A stretch of 64,000 nt of DNA. It comes from Halorubrum sp. PV6. GTDB lineage: Archaea; Halobacteriota; Halobacteria; Halobacteriales; Haloferacaceae. Below the pieces are notes generated by a model that saw nothing but the letters and a program-made list of their open reading frames with translations, made no database searches and was not told where the DNA came from. Position numbers and translations under genes: made by a program. Location of the stretch: NCBI RefSeq assembly GCF_003990725.2, contig NZ_CP030064.1, forward strand, positions 1,922,001-1,986,000. Reading direction: 5' to 3'. This document shows positions 38,214 to 46,962 of this stretch, piece after piece (within the stretch, counting starts at the first letter, position 1; each line of letters starts with the position of its first letter).

Positions 38214-38237
38214 ACCGTTGCCCCGGAGGATGTGGGT

Positions 38238-38483
38238 ATGGTCGATATCCTCGCGGAGAACCTCTCCGGGAAGGCGGTGATGAGCGCGGATGGAACCGAA
38301 CTGGGGGACCTGTACAACATCACGATGGACCTCAAGTCCGGCGAACTCTCGGATCTGCTCGTGAGCCCGCACGAACAGCTTAGTCACGATCACGCCGGCT
38401 TCGACGTCGACGAGATGGGCCGGCTGAAGGTCCCGGTCGCGAACGTGCAGGCGGTGAAAGATTATATCGTCGTCGCCCGCTAA
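38238..38483 (+). CDS. PRC-barrel domain protein
   Basis: 81 residues, a single PRC barrel (LSGKAVMSADGTELGDLYNI, then GELSDLLVSP and LKVPVANVQAVKDYIVV). This archaeal family is related to ribosome-maturation and photosynthetic-reaction-centre barrels. It overlaps nob1 by one base (TAATG), so a role in rRNA processing together with NOB1 is plausible. Confidence 0.88.
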   Translation: MVDILAENLSGKAVMSADGTELGDLYNITMDLKSGELSDLLVSPHEQLSHDHAGFDVDEMGRLKVPVANVQAVKDYIVVAR

Positions 38484-38941
38484 TGGAAGTCCTCGACACC
38501 TCGGCGTTCATCCACGAGTACACCACCGACGACGACGTGGTCTCGGTGCCCGAAGTCCACGACGAGCTCACCGGCGAGGGGGCGCTCCGCTTCGACGCGA
38601 TGGAGGGGTCCGGGATGACGATCCACGTCCCGGCGCCGGAGGTCCTCGACAACGTGCGCCGCGCCGCCCGCGGGTCGGGCGACGCCGCGGAGCTGTCCGA
38701 CACCGACACCCGCCTGATATCGACCGCGCTCGAACTCGGAGCGACCCTCGTCACCGACGACTACGCGATGCAGAACGTCGCCGAACGGCTCGACATCGAC
38801 GTCGAAGCGATCGCTCGCGACGGCATCTCCGAGGAGCGCGAGTGGCGGTTCCAGTGTGTCGGCTGTAACCGCACCTTCGACGAGAACAAGGAGCGCTGCC
38901 CGATCTGCGGCAGCGACCTGACGCGGAAGAACCCGGCGTAG
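38483..38941 (+). CDS. nob1: rRNA endonuclease NOB1 (PIN plus zinc ribbon)
   Basis: 152 residues. The PIN domain starts MEVLDTSAFIHEY with the first catalytic Asp and continues with SDTDTRLIS and TLVTDDYAMQNVA, which provide the other acidic residues. A C-terminal zinc ribbon has CVGCNRTF and CPICGS. NOB1 cuts the 3' end of 16S rRNA during 30S maturation. It is coupled to the PRC-barrel gene and opposite aIF5B, giving a ribosome-biogenesis neighbourhood. Confidence 0.93.
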   Translation: MEVLDTSAFIHEYTTDDDVVSVPEVHDELTGEGALRFDAMEGSGMTIHVPAPEVLDNVRRAARGSGDAAELSDTDTRLISTALELGATLVTDDYAMQNVAERLDIDVEAIARDGISEEREWRFQCVGCNRTFDENKERCPICGSDLTRKNPA

Positions 38942-38991
38942 TTCGGCGAGCCCGCGCTGTCGCTCTTTCTGCAGTCCGCAGAGGCCCCGCG

Positions 38992-40020
38992 TTAGTCCGC
39001 GGACTCCGACTCGCCGTCTCGACTGCCGGAGAGTCCCGGAGCGGCGTCCCCGGCGGCGACGCCGGACGCGGCTCCGCTACCGGGGTCGTCCCCGTGACCA
39101 CCCGCGGGAGCGCGCTCACCGGAGACGACGTCGGGGAGCGCGTCGGCGTCGACCGACAGCCGACTGCGGAGTCGCCCCGCGACCGCCTGCGCCTCGGCGA
39201 GTTCGACCTCGGCCATGGCGCGGACGAGCGCGGCGGCGCGCTCCGCCCTGGCGTGACGCCACGACGCTTCGCGAGACTGGTACGTCCGGATCGCGCGGAG
39301 GAACTCCACCTCCGAGAACTCGGGCCAGTAGGGGGCACAGAAGTAGACGGCCGCCTCGTTCCCGTTCGCGTGCCACGGCAGGAAGTTCGAGGTGCGCTCG
39401 TCGCCGCCAGTCCGCACGATGAGGTCGACGTCCCGGACCGGCCGGTCGTACAGGCGCGCTTCGACGGTCTCGGTGTCGACGGCCTCGGGGTCGAGGGTGC
39501 CGGCGTCGACGTCGCGGGCGATGGCCGTGGCCGCGTCGAGCAGTTCGGTGCGCCCGCCGTACGCCAGCGCGACGTTCAGCGTGAACTGGTCGTTTGCGGC
39601 GGTGCGGCGCTCGGCGTACGCGACGGCGTCGCGGACGCGCTCCGGGAGGCGGTCGACGTCGCCGATGGCGCGGACGCGGACTCCCTGGTCGTGGACGCGG
39701 TCGGCGTCCGCGAACTCGCGGAGTTTGGCCTCCAACAGGTCGAACAGGGGTTCGAGTTCCTCGTCCGGGCGCTCGAAGTTCTCGGTGGAGAAGGCGTACA
39801 GCGTGAGCTCCGCGACGCCCAGATCCGCACACCAGTCGAGGACCCGCTCGGTGGTGGCGGCGCCGGCCCGGTGGCCGTCGGGGGCGTCGTCGCCGCGCTG
39901 GCGGGCGTATCGCCGGTTGCCGTCTTGGATGATCGCGACGTGCGTCGGCACGTCGTCGATCTCTCGGCGGAGATGCCGGCGGTAGGCGCGTTCGGCCAGA
40001 TCACGGAGGCGATACAACAT
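38992..40020 (-). CDS. uppS: Cis-prenyltransferase (undecaprenyl diphosphate synthase-like)
   Basis: 342 residues. The substrate Asp is in IIQDGNRRYARQ, with STENFERP, IRTGGDERTSNFLPW and the closing YWPEFSEVEFLRAIRTYQ. It makes the long cis-polyprenyl carrier lipid (dolichol-type) used for archaeal glycoprotein assembly. The last 55 residues are an Ala/Gly/Asp-rich tail absent from bacterial enzymes. It is divergent from the LWR-salt gene; a longer upstream frame overlaps that gene and is rejected. Confidence 0.93.
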   Translation of the reverse strand: MLYRLRDLAERAYRRHLRREIDDVPTHVAIIQDGNRRYARQRGDDAPDGHRAGAATTERVLDWCADLGVAELTLYAFSTENFERPDEELEPLFDLLEAKLREFADADRVHDQGVRVRAIGDVDRLPERVRDAVAYAERRTAANDQFTLNVALAYGGRTELLDAATAIARDVDAGTLDPEAVDTETVEARLYDRPVRDVDLIVRTGGDERTSNFLPWHANGNEAAVYFCAPYWPEFSEVEFLRAIRTYQSREASWRHARAERAAALVRAMAEVELAEAQAVAGRLRSRLSVDADALPDVVSGERAPAGGHGDDPGSGAASGVAAGDAAPGLSGSRDGESESAD

Positions 40021-40083
40021 ACGGCTGAAGCGACACGACCGAGGGGTATGTACTTTTACCTTCGACGACCCGACTGAGCGACG

Positions 40084-40470
40084 ATGGACGCCGCCTACGT
40101 GTTCCGCGTCGAGTTCCGGCTCACGCCCGAGCGCGCCGCCGTCGACCCGGAGCGCTTCGAGACGACGGTCGAACTCCCCGCGAGCGAGCCCGGCACCGAC
40201 GGGTGGCTCCGATTCCGCGACCGGCTGTGGCGCGGAGCGGTCGGCGACGAACCGTCGTTTCGGCGGGAGACGGCGGCGCGACTCGGGGTCGCAGACGCCG
40301 CCGGCATCGAGGTCTCTGCCGTCGACTTCCGAGAGCTCCGCACCGACCGCGAGTACCTCGAAGCGTTGCAAACCGCGATCGCCGCCGACCTCGGTCGATT
40401 CAACGCCGAGTCCGTCGACGACGCGCTCCACAAGTACTTCGGGTCCTCGATCCACGTCCGAGAGGCCTGA
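40084..40470 (+). CDS. LWR-salt protein (haloarchaea-specific)
   Basis: 128 residues. The diagnostic RDRLWRGAVGDE (LWR) lies near residue 50, with N-terminal AAYVFRVEFRL and C-terminal DDALHKYFGSSIHVRE. The family is restricted to halophilic archaea and has no known function; it commonly neighbours the cis-prenyltransferase gene, as here (63 bases between starts). The small mixed alpha/beta size suggests an accessory subunit, but that is inference. Confidence 0.85.
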   Translation: MDAAYVFRVEFRLTPERAAVDPERFETTVELPASEPGTDGWLRFRDRLWRGAVGDEPSFRRETAARLGVADAAGIEVSAVDFRELRTDREYLEALQTAIAADLGRFNAESVDDALHKYFGSSIHVREA

Positions 40471-40500
40471 GGCGTGTCCGGCGCCCGCGGTCGCACCGGG

Positions 40501-40635
40501 CTACGAGCCGGCGACGCCCCGAATACGCTCTTTGCCGCACTTCGGGCAGCGCTCTACCACCTCGTCGGGGTTTACCACCACCGCCCGGCGCTCGTATCGG
40601 TGCCGACAGACCAACCGTTCGACCGTTTCGCGCAT
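40501..40635 (-). CDS. Very small zinc-ribbon protein
   Basis: 44 residues: MRETVERLVCRHRYERRAVV, then VNPDEVVERCPKCGKER and a short end. Four possible zinc ligands (Cys10, His12, Cys30, Cys33) are arranged like a rubredoxin/zinc-ribbon knuckle. It converges with the LWR-salt gene. The family of tiny haloarchaeal CxxC proteins contains regulators, but the role of this one is unknown. Confidence 0.65.
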   Translation of the reverse strand: MRETVERLVCRHRYERRAVVVNPDEVVERCPKCGKERIRGVAGS

Positions 40636-40894
40636 GTGCCAACGACCACCACACTAAGACAAAAACTTCCGGGAATAGATGCTTATAAACATAATATTGC
40701 TTCAAACATACACATATAGGCTATTTATAAATGTATATCTACGAGAATAAGAGCCACCGGTTGGTGTTCGTTTGATTACGGTGAGTTACCGGCGGCGGCG
40801 CCGGGAGAGCGTCCGCCCGACTGGACCGTCCTCGCCGCGGCCGCTCCCCGCCGCCGACCGAAACGGTCGTGTGGTATCGGCCGGAAGCGACCGT
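40636..40894. other. AT-rich intergenic island
   Basis: 259 bases without a gene; the core from about 40670 to 40760 is strongly AT-rich (for example aacataatattg, ctatttataaatgtatatc) against about 67% GC around it. It includes a tttataag-like promoter for the small zinc-ribbon gene on the minus strand and possible elements for the PadR gene. No repeat ends of an insertion sequence were found. Confidence 0.5.
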
Positions 40895-41263
40895 ATGACG
40901 AAGTGGCTCCACAGCGGTCGCCGCCGCGACCTGTGTGCCCTGCTGTACGACGCCGGCGAACTGCGGGCGCAGTCGCTGAAGAGCCGGCTCGAATCGCACT
41001 ACGACCAACGGATCGACCCGGGCTCGTTTTACGCCACGCTGACCTCGCTCGTGGAGTCCGGCTTCCTCGACCGGCGGACCGAGGGGCTCGCCGACGTCTA
41101 CGCGCTCACCGACGCCGGGGAGGGCGCGCTCCTCGACCACTACGCGTGGCTGTCGGAGCAGATTGGAGCGCCGGCCGACGAAGACGACCGGAACGACCAC
41201 GAGTCCGTCGGTGACGAGGCGGGCGAGCGCCCCCCGACCGACGCGCCGGACCTCAAGGATTAA
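40895..41263 (+). CDS. PadR-family winged-helix regulator
   Basis: 122 residues. The wHTH reads GELRAQSLKSRLESHYDQRI and GSFYATLTSLVESGFLDRR, with the wing LADVYALTDAGEGAL, fitting PadR. PadR regulators usually repress nearby stress or transport genes. It ends 25 bases before nikR, and its stop codon lies inside a candidate NikR operator, so the two may be co-regulated. Confidence 0.78.
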   Translation: MTKWLHSGRRRDLCALLYDAGELRAQSLKSRLESHYDQRIDPGSFYATLTSLVESGFLDRRTEGLADVYALTDAGEGALLDHYAWLSEQIGAPADEDDRNDHESVGDEAGERPPTDAPDLKD

Positions 41264-41286
41264 CAACTGCGGCGCATTGAGTTAAT
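41259..41286. promoter_or_regulatory. Candidate NikR operator ATTAAC-N16-GTTAAT
   Basis: Two perfect 6-base half-sites (41259-41264 and 41281-41286) separated by exactly 16 bases. E. coli NikR binds GTATGA-N16-TCATAC, the same half-site length and spacing. The dyad ends 2 bases before the nikR ATG. The site is seen; binding is inferred. Confidence 0.65.
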
Positions 41287-41288
41287 AC

Positions 41289-41771
41289 ATGACGGTCGTC
41301 AGCGTCTCAATGCCGGAAGAGCTGTTAGATCGGATCGACGGGTTCGCCGACGAGCACGGCTACACCGGGCGCAGCGAGGTCGTCCGCGAGGCCTCTCGAA
41401 ACCTCCTCGGAGAGTTCGAGGACGCCAAACTCGAGGAGCGAGACCTGATGGCGGTGGTGACGGTCCTCTTCGACTACGAGACGACGAGCGTCGAAGAGCG
41501 GATGATGCGGCTCCGCCACGAACACGAGGGGCTGGTGGCGTCGAACTTCCACAGCCACGTCGGCTCGCGGTACTGCATGGAGCTTTTCGTCCTCGAAGGA
41601 CGCTTAGACGACATCTCCGCGTTCGTCGGGAAAATCCGCGCCACGAAGGACACGCTCACCGTCGATTACAGCGTGACGCCGGTCGACGAGTTCGGCGAGG
41701 ACGGGGAGACGCCGGCCCACGAGGGCGCGGCGAACGCCGCGGGCGGTCACGGACACGACCACGGCGATTGA
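41289..41771 (+). CDS. nikR: Nickel-responsive regulator NikR
   Basis: 160 residues. The N-terminal ribbon-helix-helix ([20 protein letters not shown]) precedes the metal-binding ACT-like domain. Nickel ligands match E. coli NikR: His77, His88 and His90 (SNFHSHVG) and Cys96 (RYCMEL). The tail adds GGHGHDHGD, an extra histidine-rich site. Ni-bound NikR represses nickel uptake genes. No nickel transporter is in the window. Confidence 0.93.
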   Translation: MTVVSVSMPEELLDRIDGFADEHGYTGRSEVVREASRNLLGEFEDAKLEERDLMAVVTVLFDYETTSVEERMMRLRHEHEGLVASNFHSHVGSRYCMELFVLEGRLDDISAFVGKIRATKDTLTVDYSVTPVDEFGEDGETPAHEGAANAAGGHGHDHGD

Positions 41772-41772
41772 C

Positions 41773-42729
41773 TCAGCCCGTCGCCGTGTCGTCGGTCGCG
41801 CTGTCGGCGAGGACGCCGACGAACGGGACGGTGACGCCGACGACGTAGCCGGCGAGGTGCGCGAACACGTTGCTGCCGAACGGGACGAGCACGAGCGACC
41901 CGATGACGCCGGCGGCCGCGACGCTCGCGCCGGTGACGTACAGGAGTTCGCGCTCCGGCGGTAAGCCGAGTCCGGACACGCGCGGGCGCCCGACGGCCGC
42001 GTAGAGCCCGGCCGCGGCGAGAACGGCCCCGACCGCGAACAGCGATCCGACTGCCGGGAGCGGCGGGAAGTAGCCCGCGCCGCTCGGGGCGAGGTACGCG
42101 AGCGCGAGCGAGGCGAAGGCGGCGACGATGGCCCAGCGCGGGTCGACGCCCGCGGAGCCCTCGCTCCGGGCCCGGTCGCTCTCCGCCGCCAGCGCGGCGA
42201 ACCAGACGACGACGAGGTACCCGAGGAGCGCGCTGTTCACGTCTGAAAAGCCCGCGGTGGGAGCGTCGGTGAGCCCCCCGATGGCGACGAGCGTCGCCCA
42301 CGCCGAGACGATCGGGACGACGACGAGGAACGCCGCGACGAACCAGAACAGGCGGCGCCGCCAGCCGGCGACGACGGTGAGGGGGTACGCGACCGCGACG
42401 AGGAGCCAGTAGTTGACCACGTTGTCCGCGAGGTGGACCGGGTCGGTGTGGACGAAACTCGACGCGAACGCGGTCCACAGCGCCCACCGGCTCTCGACGA
42501 CGCTCGGCGTCGCGAGCGAGAGCTGCCACGCCTCGGCCCCCGGCATGAGACTCACCGCGACGAGCAGCGTCGGCACCGGGAGCGCGAGCAGGAAGAGGTC
42601 GGTGGGCGGGCGCGATCGGACGGCCGCGCGAACGCTGGCGAGGAGTCCGCGGAGCGTGGGAGCGCCTGCGTCGCCGCGGGCGTCATCGTCGTCGCGAGGC
42701 GTCGGCTGCTGCCCGTCTGCCGACCCCAT
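41773..42729 (-). CDS. Rhomboid-like intramembrane protease family protein
   Basis: 318 residues with about six membrane helices. The family helix HTDPVHLADNVVNYWLL and the last-helix HLAGYVVG (His291, the catalytic-dyad His) are present. The catalytic motif reads GFSD at 160-163 rather than GxSG, with a further Ser at 166. The first 45 residues are an acidic cytoplasmic tail. It could be an active protease with a variant site or a pseudoprotease. Confidence 0.75.
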   Translation of the reverse strand: MGSADGQQPTPRDDDDARGDAGAPTLRGLLASVRAAVRSRPPTDLFLLALPVPTLLVAVSLMPGAEAWQLSLATPSVVESRWALWTAFASSFVHTDPVHLADNVVNYWLLVAVAYPLTVVAGWRRRLFWFVAAFLVVVPIVSAWATLVAIGGLTDAPTAGFSDVNSALLGYLVVVWFAALAAESDRARSEGSAGVDPRWAIVAAFASLALAYLAPSGAGYFPPLPAVGSLFAVGAVLAAAGLYAAVGRPRVSGLGLPPERELLYVTGASVAAAGVIGSLVLVPFGSNVFAHLAGYVVGVTVPFVGVLADSATDDTATG

Positions 42730-42730
42730 C

Positions 42731-45019
42731 TCAGGCGGTCGCCGGCCGGATGTTTTTCAGTGCCGTCGCGAAGTCGTCGGCGGTGATCCCGATCTCGTCT
42801 GCGTGGTCGTTGGCCGCCGCGCCGTGTTCGTCGGCGACGCGCTCGATGGCGACGAGGGCCGCCTCGCGGGACAGCGCCGCGATCTCGGCGCCGGAGTACC
42901 CCTCGGTCTCGTCGGCGAGGTGGTCCAAGTCGACGTCTTCGGTGACGGGCTTTTCGCGGGTGTGTACGTCGAGGATCTTCCGCCGTGCGTCGCGGTCGGG
43001 TTCGGGGACCTCGACGTGCGTCTCCAGCCGCCCCGGTCGGAGGAGCGCGGGATCGAGGGCGTCACGCCGGTTCGTCGCCGCCAGCACCACGAGGTTGGGG
43101 TTGTCGCTCGCCCGGTCCAACTCCGTGAGCAGTTGGGAGACGACGCGCTCGCCGACCCCGGAGCCGTCGCCGCCAGCCCCGTCGCGGTCGGCGGCGATCG
43201 CGTCTATCTCGTCGAAGAAGACGATCGCGGGCGACGCCTGCCGGGCGCGGTCGAAGAGGTCGCGGACCGCCTTCTCCGACTCGCCGACGTATCGATCCAG
43301 CAGTTCCGGTCCCGCGACCTGGATGAAGTTGACGCCGCTTTTGCCCGCGATCGCGCGCGCGAGGAGCGTCTTCCCGGTTCCGGGCGGGCCGTGAAGCAGG
43401 ACCCCGGTCGGCGGGTCGGCGTCTGCGGCCTCGAAGAGGGGACCGTACGTCAGCGGCCACGTCACCGCCCGCTCCAGTTTCGCCTTCGCCTCCGGGAGCC
43501 CGCCCACGTCGTCGAAGTCGGTCGCCGGCTGCTCGGCGACGTACTCCCGCATCGCGCTCGGCTCGACGTTCGCGTGTGCGGCCTCGAAGTCCGCCCTCAA
43601 GACGGTCACGTCGTCGAGGGCCGCGGCGTCCGACTCGCGGGCGCGTCGCAGCGCGGTCATCGCCGCCTCCTGCGTGAGCCCCTCGATGTCGGCGCCGACG
43701 AACCCGTGGGTTCGGCCGGCGATCCGGTCTAGATCCACGTCGTCCGCGAGCGGCATCCGGCGCGTGTGGACGTCGAGAATCTGTCGGCGGCCGGACTCGC
43801 CGGGGACCCCAACCTCGATCTCGCGGTCGAAGCGCCCGCCTCGCCTGAGCGCGGGGTCGAGGGTGTCGACGCGGTTGGTCGCGCCGATGACGATCACGTC
43901 GCCGCGGGCGTCGAGCCCGTCCATCAGCGAGAGCATCTGGCCGACGACGCGGTTCTCCACGTCGCCGCCGTCGTCGCGCTTGCCCGCGATCGAATCGATC
44001 TCGTCGAAGAAGATTATCGCCGGGGCGTCCTCGCTGGCGCGGGTGAACACTTCGCGCAGGCGCTCCTCCGACTCGCCTTTATATTTCGACATGATCTCCG
44101 GGCCGTCGACGGTGATGAAGGTGGCGTCGACCTCGTTGGCGACGGCGCGGGCGATGAGCGTCTTCCCGGTGCCCGGCGGCCCGTGGAGCAGGACTCCCTT
44201 CGGCGGGTCGATCCCGAGCCGGGTGAACACGCCGGGCTCCGAGAGGGGGAGTTCGATCGTCTCGCGGACCAGTTCCAACTCCTCGTCGAGCCCGCCGATG
44301 TCCTCGTAGGTCGCGCCCGCGGTGTGGTCTTCCGGGGGCGCAGTCCCGCTGCCGGCGGACCGGGCGTCGCTGCCGGGGAGGTCGGTCCCGGAGCGGTTCG
44401 CGGCCGATCCGTCGCCCGACCGGGCGGGACTGCCGCCCCCTGAGCCGCCGGCCCGACTCCCTCCGACGCCCGAGTCGGCGTTGCCCCCCGCGCCCGCCTC
44501 GGCGTCGTTCGCCTCGCGGTAGGTCACCGACACGTCGGTCCGGCTCGTGACTCGCACGGTGCCGGCGGGGTCGCTCTCGGCGACGACGAACCGAATGCCG
44601 CCGAGCCGTTCGACGTGGACCGCTTCGCCTACGGTGACGGGTCGGTCCCGGAGGTCGCGGCCGAGCGCGCGCTCGACCACCTCGCGGCTCACGTCGACAT
44701 CGGCGAGCGCGCCGGGCGCGGCGAGGACGACCCGGTCGGCGTCCACCACGTCGACCGGGCCGACGGCAACCGTGTCGCCGACTTTCACGCCGGCGTTCGC
44801 GCGGGTGTCGGCGTCGATGAGGATGGTGTCGGCGTCGGCGTCCGGGCCGCCGGGCCACACCTTCGCGACCGCGGTGCGCTCGCCGCGGATCTCGACGGTG
44901 TCGCCGCTGAGGAGGCCGAGCCGCTGCCGGGCGGATTCGGAGAGCCGAGCGATGCCGCGCCCCGCGTCCCGCTTTTCGGCGGCACGCACCGTGAGCCGGA
45001 GGCCGGCGGTGTCGTTCAT
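42731..45019 (-). CDS. CDC48/VAT-type AAA+ ATPase
   Basis: 762 residues from ATG 45019. The N-terminal double-psi barrel and Nc subdomain span about 1-185. A Gly/Ser-rich acidic linker (185-235) leads to D1 with GPPGTGKTLIARAVANEV and D2 with GPPGTGKTLLARAIAGKS, each with an FFDEID Walker B. It unfolds or extracts proteins, probably feeding the proteasome. The linker is longer than in other CDC48 proteins. It is divergent from endA, with 96 bases between starts. Confidence 0.94.
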   Translation of the reverse strand: MNDTAGLRLTVRAAEKRDAGRGIARLSESARQRLGLLSGDTVEIRGERTAVAKVWPGGPDADADTILIDADTRANAGVKVGDTVAVGPVDVVDADRVVLAAPGALADVDVSREVVERALGRDLRDRPVTVGEAVHVERLGGIRFVVAESDPAGTVRVTSRTDVSVTYREANDAEAGAGGNADSGVGGSRAGGSGGGSPARSGDGSAANRSGTDLPGSDARSAGSGTAPPEDHTAGATYEDIGGLDEELELVRETIELPLSEPGVFTRLGIDPPKGVLLHGPPGTGKTLIARAVANEVDATFITVDGPEIMSKYKGESEERLREVFTRASEDAPAIIFFDEIDSIAGKRDDGGDVENRVVGQMLSLMDGLDARGDVIVIGATNRVDTLDPALRRGGRFDREIEVGVPGESGRRQILDVHTRRMPLADDVDLDRIAGRTHGFVGADIEGLTQEAAMTALRRARESDAAALDDVTVLRADFEAAHANVEPSAMREYVAEQPATDFDDVGGLPEAKAKLERAVTWPLTYGPLFEAADADPPTGVLLHGPPGTGKTLLARAIAGKSGVNFIQVAGPELLDRYVGESEKAVRDLFDRARQASPAIVFFDEIDAIAADRDGAGGDGSGVGERVVSQLLTELDRASDNPNLVVLAATNRRDALDPALLRPGRLETHVEVPEPDRDARRKILDVHTREKPVTEDVDLDHLADETEGYSGAEIAALSREAALVAIERVADEHGAAANDHADEIGITADDFATALKNIRPATA

Positions 45020-45115
45020 ACCTCTCGTTCCCGCCACTGACTCTTTACGCTTACCCGGCCGCACCCGTCACGGCCGACCGCAACCCCCTTACCCCGCCCG
45101 ACCCCGTCGTTCGGT

Positions 45116-46264
45116 ATGCAACCGACAGGGCACCTGCGCGGCGACGCGGTTCACGTCGCCGGCGACGCCCGCCAGCGGTTCCACGACTCCAGCGGCTACG
45201 GTCGGCCCCTCCAGGGCAACGAGATCGCGCTCTCGCGGGTCGAGGCCGCCCACCTGCTCTTTCGCGGGGACCTCTCCGGAGTCACGCTCGACGAGGGCGA
45301 GTCCGACCCGGTCGGCTTCGAGCGCTTCTTCGTCGCGTGTGCGGCCGCGACGGAACGGTTCGCGGTGCGGTACCTCGTGTACGCCGACCTGCGGGATCGC
45401 GGGTTCTACCTCTCGCCGGCCCGCGACCCGTGGCCCGGCGGCGACGCCGACGTGCCCGGCGCGGTCGACTTTATCGCCTACGAGCGCGGCTCGACGCCGG
45501 ACACGGGCAACGTCAAATATCCCGTGCAGGTCGTCGGCGAGCGCGAGTCGCTGCCAGCGGCCGGGCTCGCGGGTCGCACCCTCGCGGTCGTCGACGAGGA
45601 GTCCGACATCACCTACTTCGAAGCGGCGGCGGGGGCGATCGCTGGCGCGACAGAGTACGAGCCGCCGGCGACCCTCGACGGCGTCCTCCTCGCCGACCGC
45701 GTCGTCGTCTGGGACGCCCCCGACGGGCTCTACGAGCGCGGCTTCTACGGCCAGCCGCTCACCGGCCGGGCCGCGGCCGTCGAGGGCGCGATCCAACTCT
45801 CCCTCGTCGAGGCCGCGTCGCTCGCGGCCGACGGCGTCCTCTCGCTGTCGGCGTCGGTGGGCGATGCGGACGCCGACCGAGGCGCCGCCGACGCCGCCGC
45901 CCGGATCGTCGCTCGCGGCCGAGACGTGGAGGGCGAGCGGTTCGACCGCCGCCTCACCGTTTATAAACGGCTCCGCGAGGCCGACGCCGTGCCGAAGACG
46001 GGATTTAAGTTCGGCGCCGATTTCCGGACCTACCTCGACGTGGAGACGGTGGAGGACCTGCCACACTCCGAACACCTCGTGCGCGTGGTGGGGCCGGCCC
46101 ACGAGTTCTCGCCCCGCGAACTCTCGCTCGACGTTCGGCTCGCGGGCGGCGTCCGCAAGGAGATGGTGTTCGCGTTGACGGCGGTGAAACGCGGCGACAG
46201 CGGCGACGCCGCGGCCCGCGATTCCGACGTGGAATGGCTCGCTATCGGGCGGTTGACGCCCTGA
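45116..46264 (+). CDS. endA: tRNA-splicing endonuclease, tandem-repeat (alpha2) type
   Basis: 382 residues, two EndA-like repeats. The N-terminal half keeps the fold but not the catalytic site. The C-terminal half carries the catalytic set, with Tyr and Lys in TVYKRLREADAVPKTGFKFG, His in DLPHSEHLVRVVG and Lys in GVRKEMVFAL. It removes introns from tRNA precursors at bulge-helix-bulge motifs. Length and order match haloarchaeal enzymes. Confidence 0.93.
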   Translation: MQPTGHLRGDAVHVAGDARQRFHDSSGYGRPLQGNEIALSRVEAAHLLFRGDLSGVTLDEGESDPVGFERFFVACAAATERFAVRYLVYADLRDRGFYLSPARDPWPGGDADVPGAVDFIAYERGSTPDTGNVKYPVQVVGERESLPAAGLAGRTLAVVDEESDITYFEAAAGAIAGATEYEPPATLDGVLLADRVVVWDAPDGLYERGFYGQPLTGRAAAVEGAIQLSLVEAASLAADGVLSLSASVGDADADRGAADAAARIVARGRDVEGERFDRRLTVYKRLREADAVPKTGFKFGADFRTYLDVETVEDLPHSEHLVRVVGPAHEFSPRELSLDVRLAGGVRKEMVFALTAVKRGDSGDAAARDSDVEWLAIGRLTP

Positions 46265-46334
46265 CGGACGCCGGCGCGGGCGCGTCGTCGGGGAGAGCGG
46301 AATCGTTTTCCGACGCCTGATTCTTGTGCCGGCC

Positions 46335-46937
46335 ATGCCCGACGACTCCGTGTTCCCCTCCGAGTCGGACGCCTACGACATCTCCACGGTCGACCTCAGC
46401 GACGACCGCTACGAGGTGAAACAGTCGATGGTGCGGAACAAGTACACCGTCCGCGACAGCGCCGGCAACGTCGTCTTGCGCGGGAAACAGAAGCTGTTCA
46501 AATTAAAAGAGGAGTTCCCGTTCGTCACCGGCGACGACGAGGACGCGTTCTCGGTGAAGGCGGGCGGCATCGTCGACATCGGCGGCAACTACGCCATCAT
46601 CGACGCCGGCACCGGCGAGGAGGTCGTCGTCTTGGACGAAGACTACTCGCTGTTCGTCGAAAACTGGACGATCCGCGACCCCGACTCGGGGGCGGCGCTG
46701 GCGACGATCAAATCCAAGAACAAACTGCTCTCGGCGCTCCGTCACCTCGTCGGCGCGGCGAACCTCGTTCCGAACAAGTACGAGATATTCGACGCCGACG
46801 GCGGCCACGTCGGCGACATCGAGGGCAAGTTCTCGATGCGGGACGCCTACACCGTCTCCATCGACGACGCGAGCGACGTGCCGAAGGAGGCGGTGATCGC
46901 CGCCGCCTGTATCCTCGACGCGTTAGAGAACCAGTAG
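46335..46937 (+). CDS. LURP-one-related (DUF567) protein
   Basis: 200 residues, a single Tubby-like beta barrel of the LOR family. Repeated strands are visible (DDRYEVKQSMVRNKYTVRDS, EEVVVLDEDYSLFVENWTIR, PNKYEIFDADGGHVGDIEGK). LOR proteins bind membranes or lipids in other organisms; the function here is unknown. It converges with serS. The ATG at 46335 is used rather than GTG at 46326, since MPDDSVFP fits a leaderless start. Confidence 0.8.
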   Translation: MPDDSVFPSESDAYDISTVDLSDDRYEVKQSMVRNKYTVRDSAGNVVLRGKQKLFKLKEEFPFVTGDDEDAFSVKAGGIVDIGGNYAIIDAGTGEEVVVLDEDYSLFVENWTIRDPDSGAALATIKSKNKLLSALRHLVGAANLVPNKYEIFDADGGHVGDIEGKFSMRDAYTVSIDDASDVPKEAVIAAACILDALENQ

Positions 46938-46962
46938 GGTCGCTAGTGGGCCAACAGGGAGC

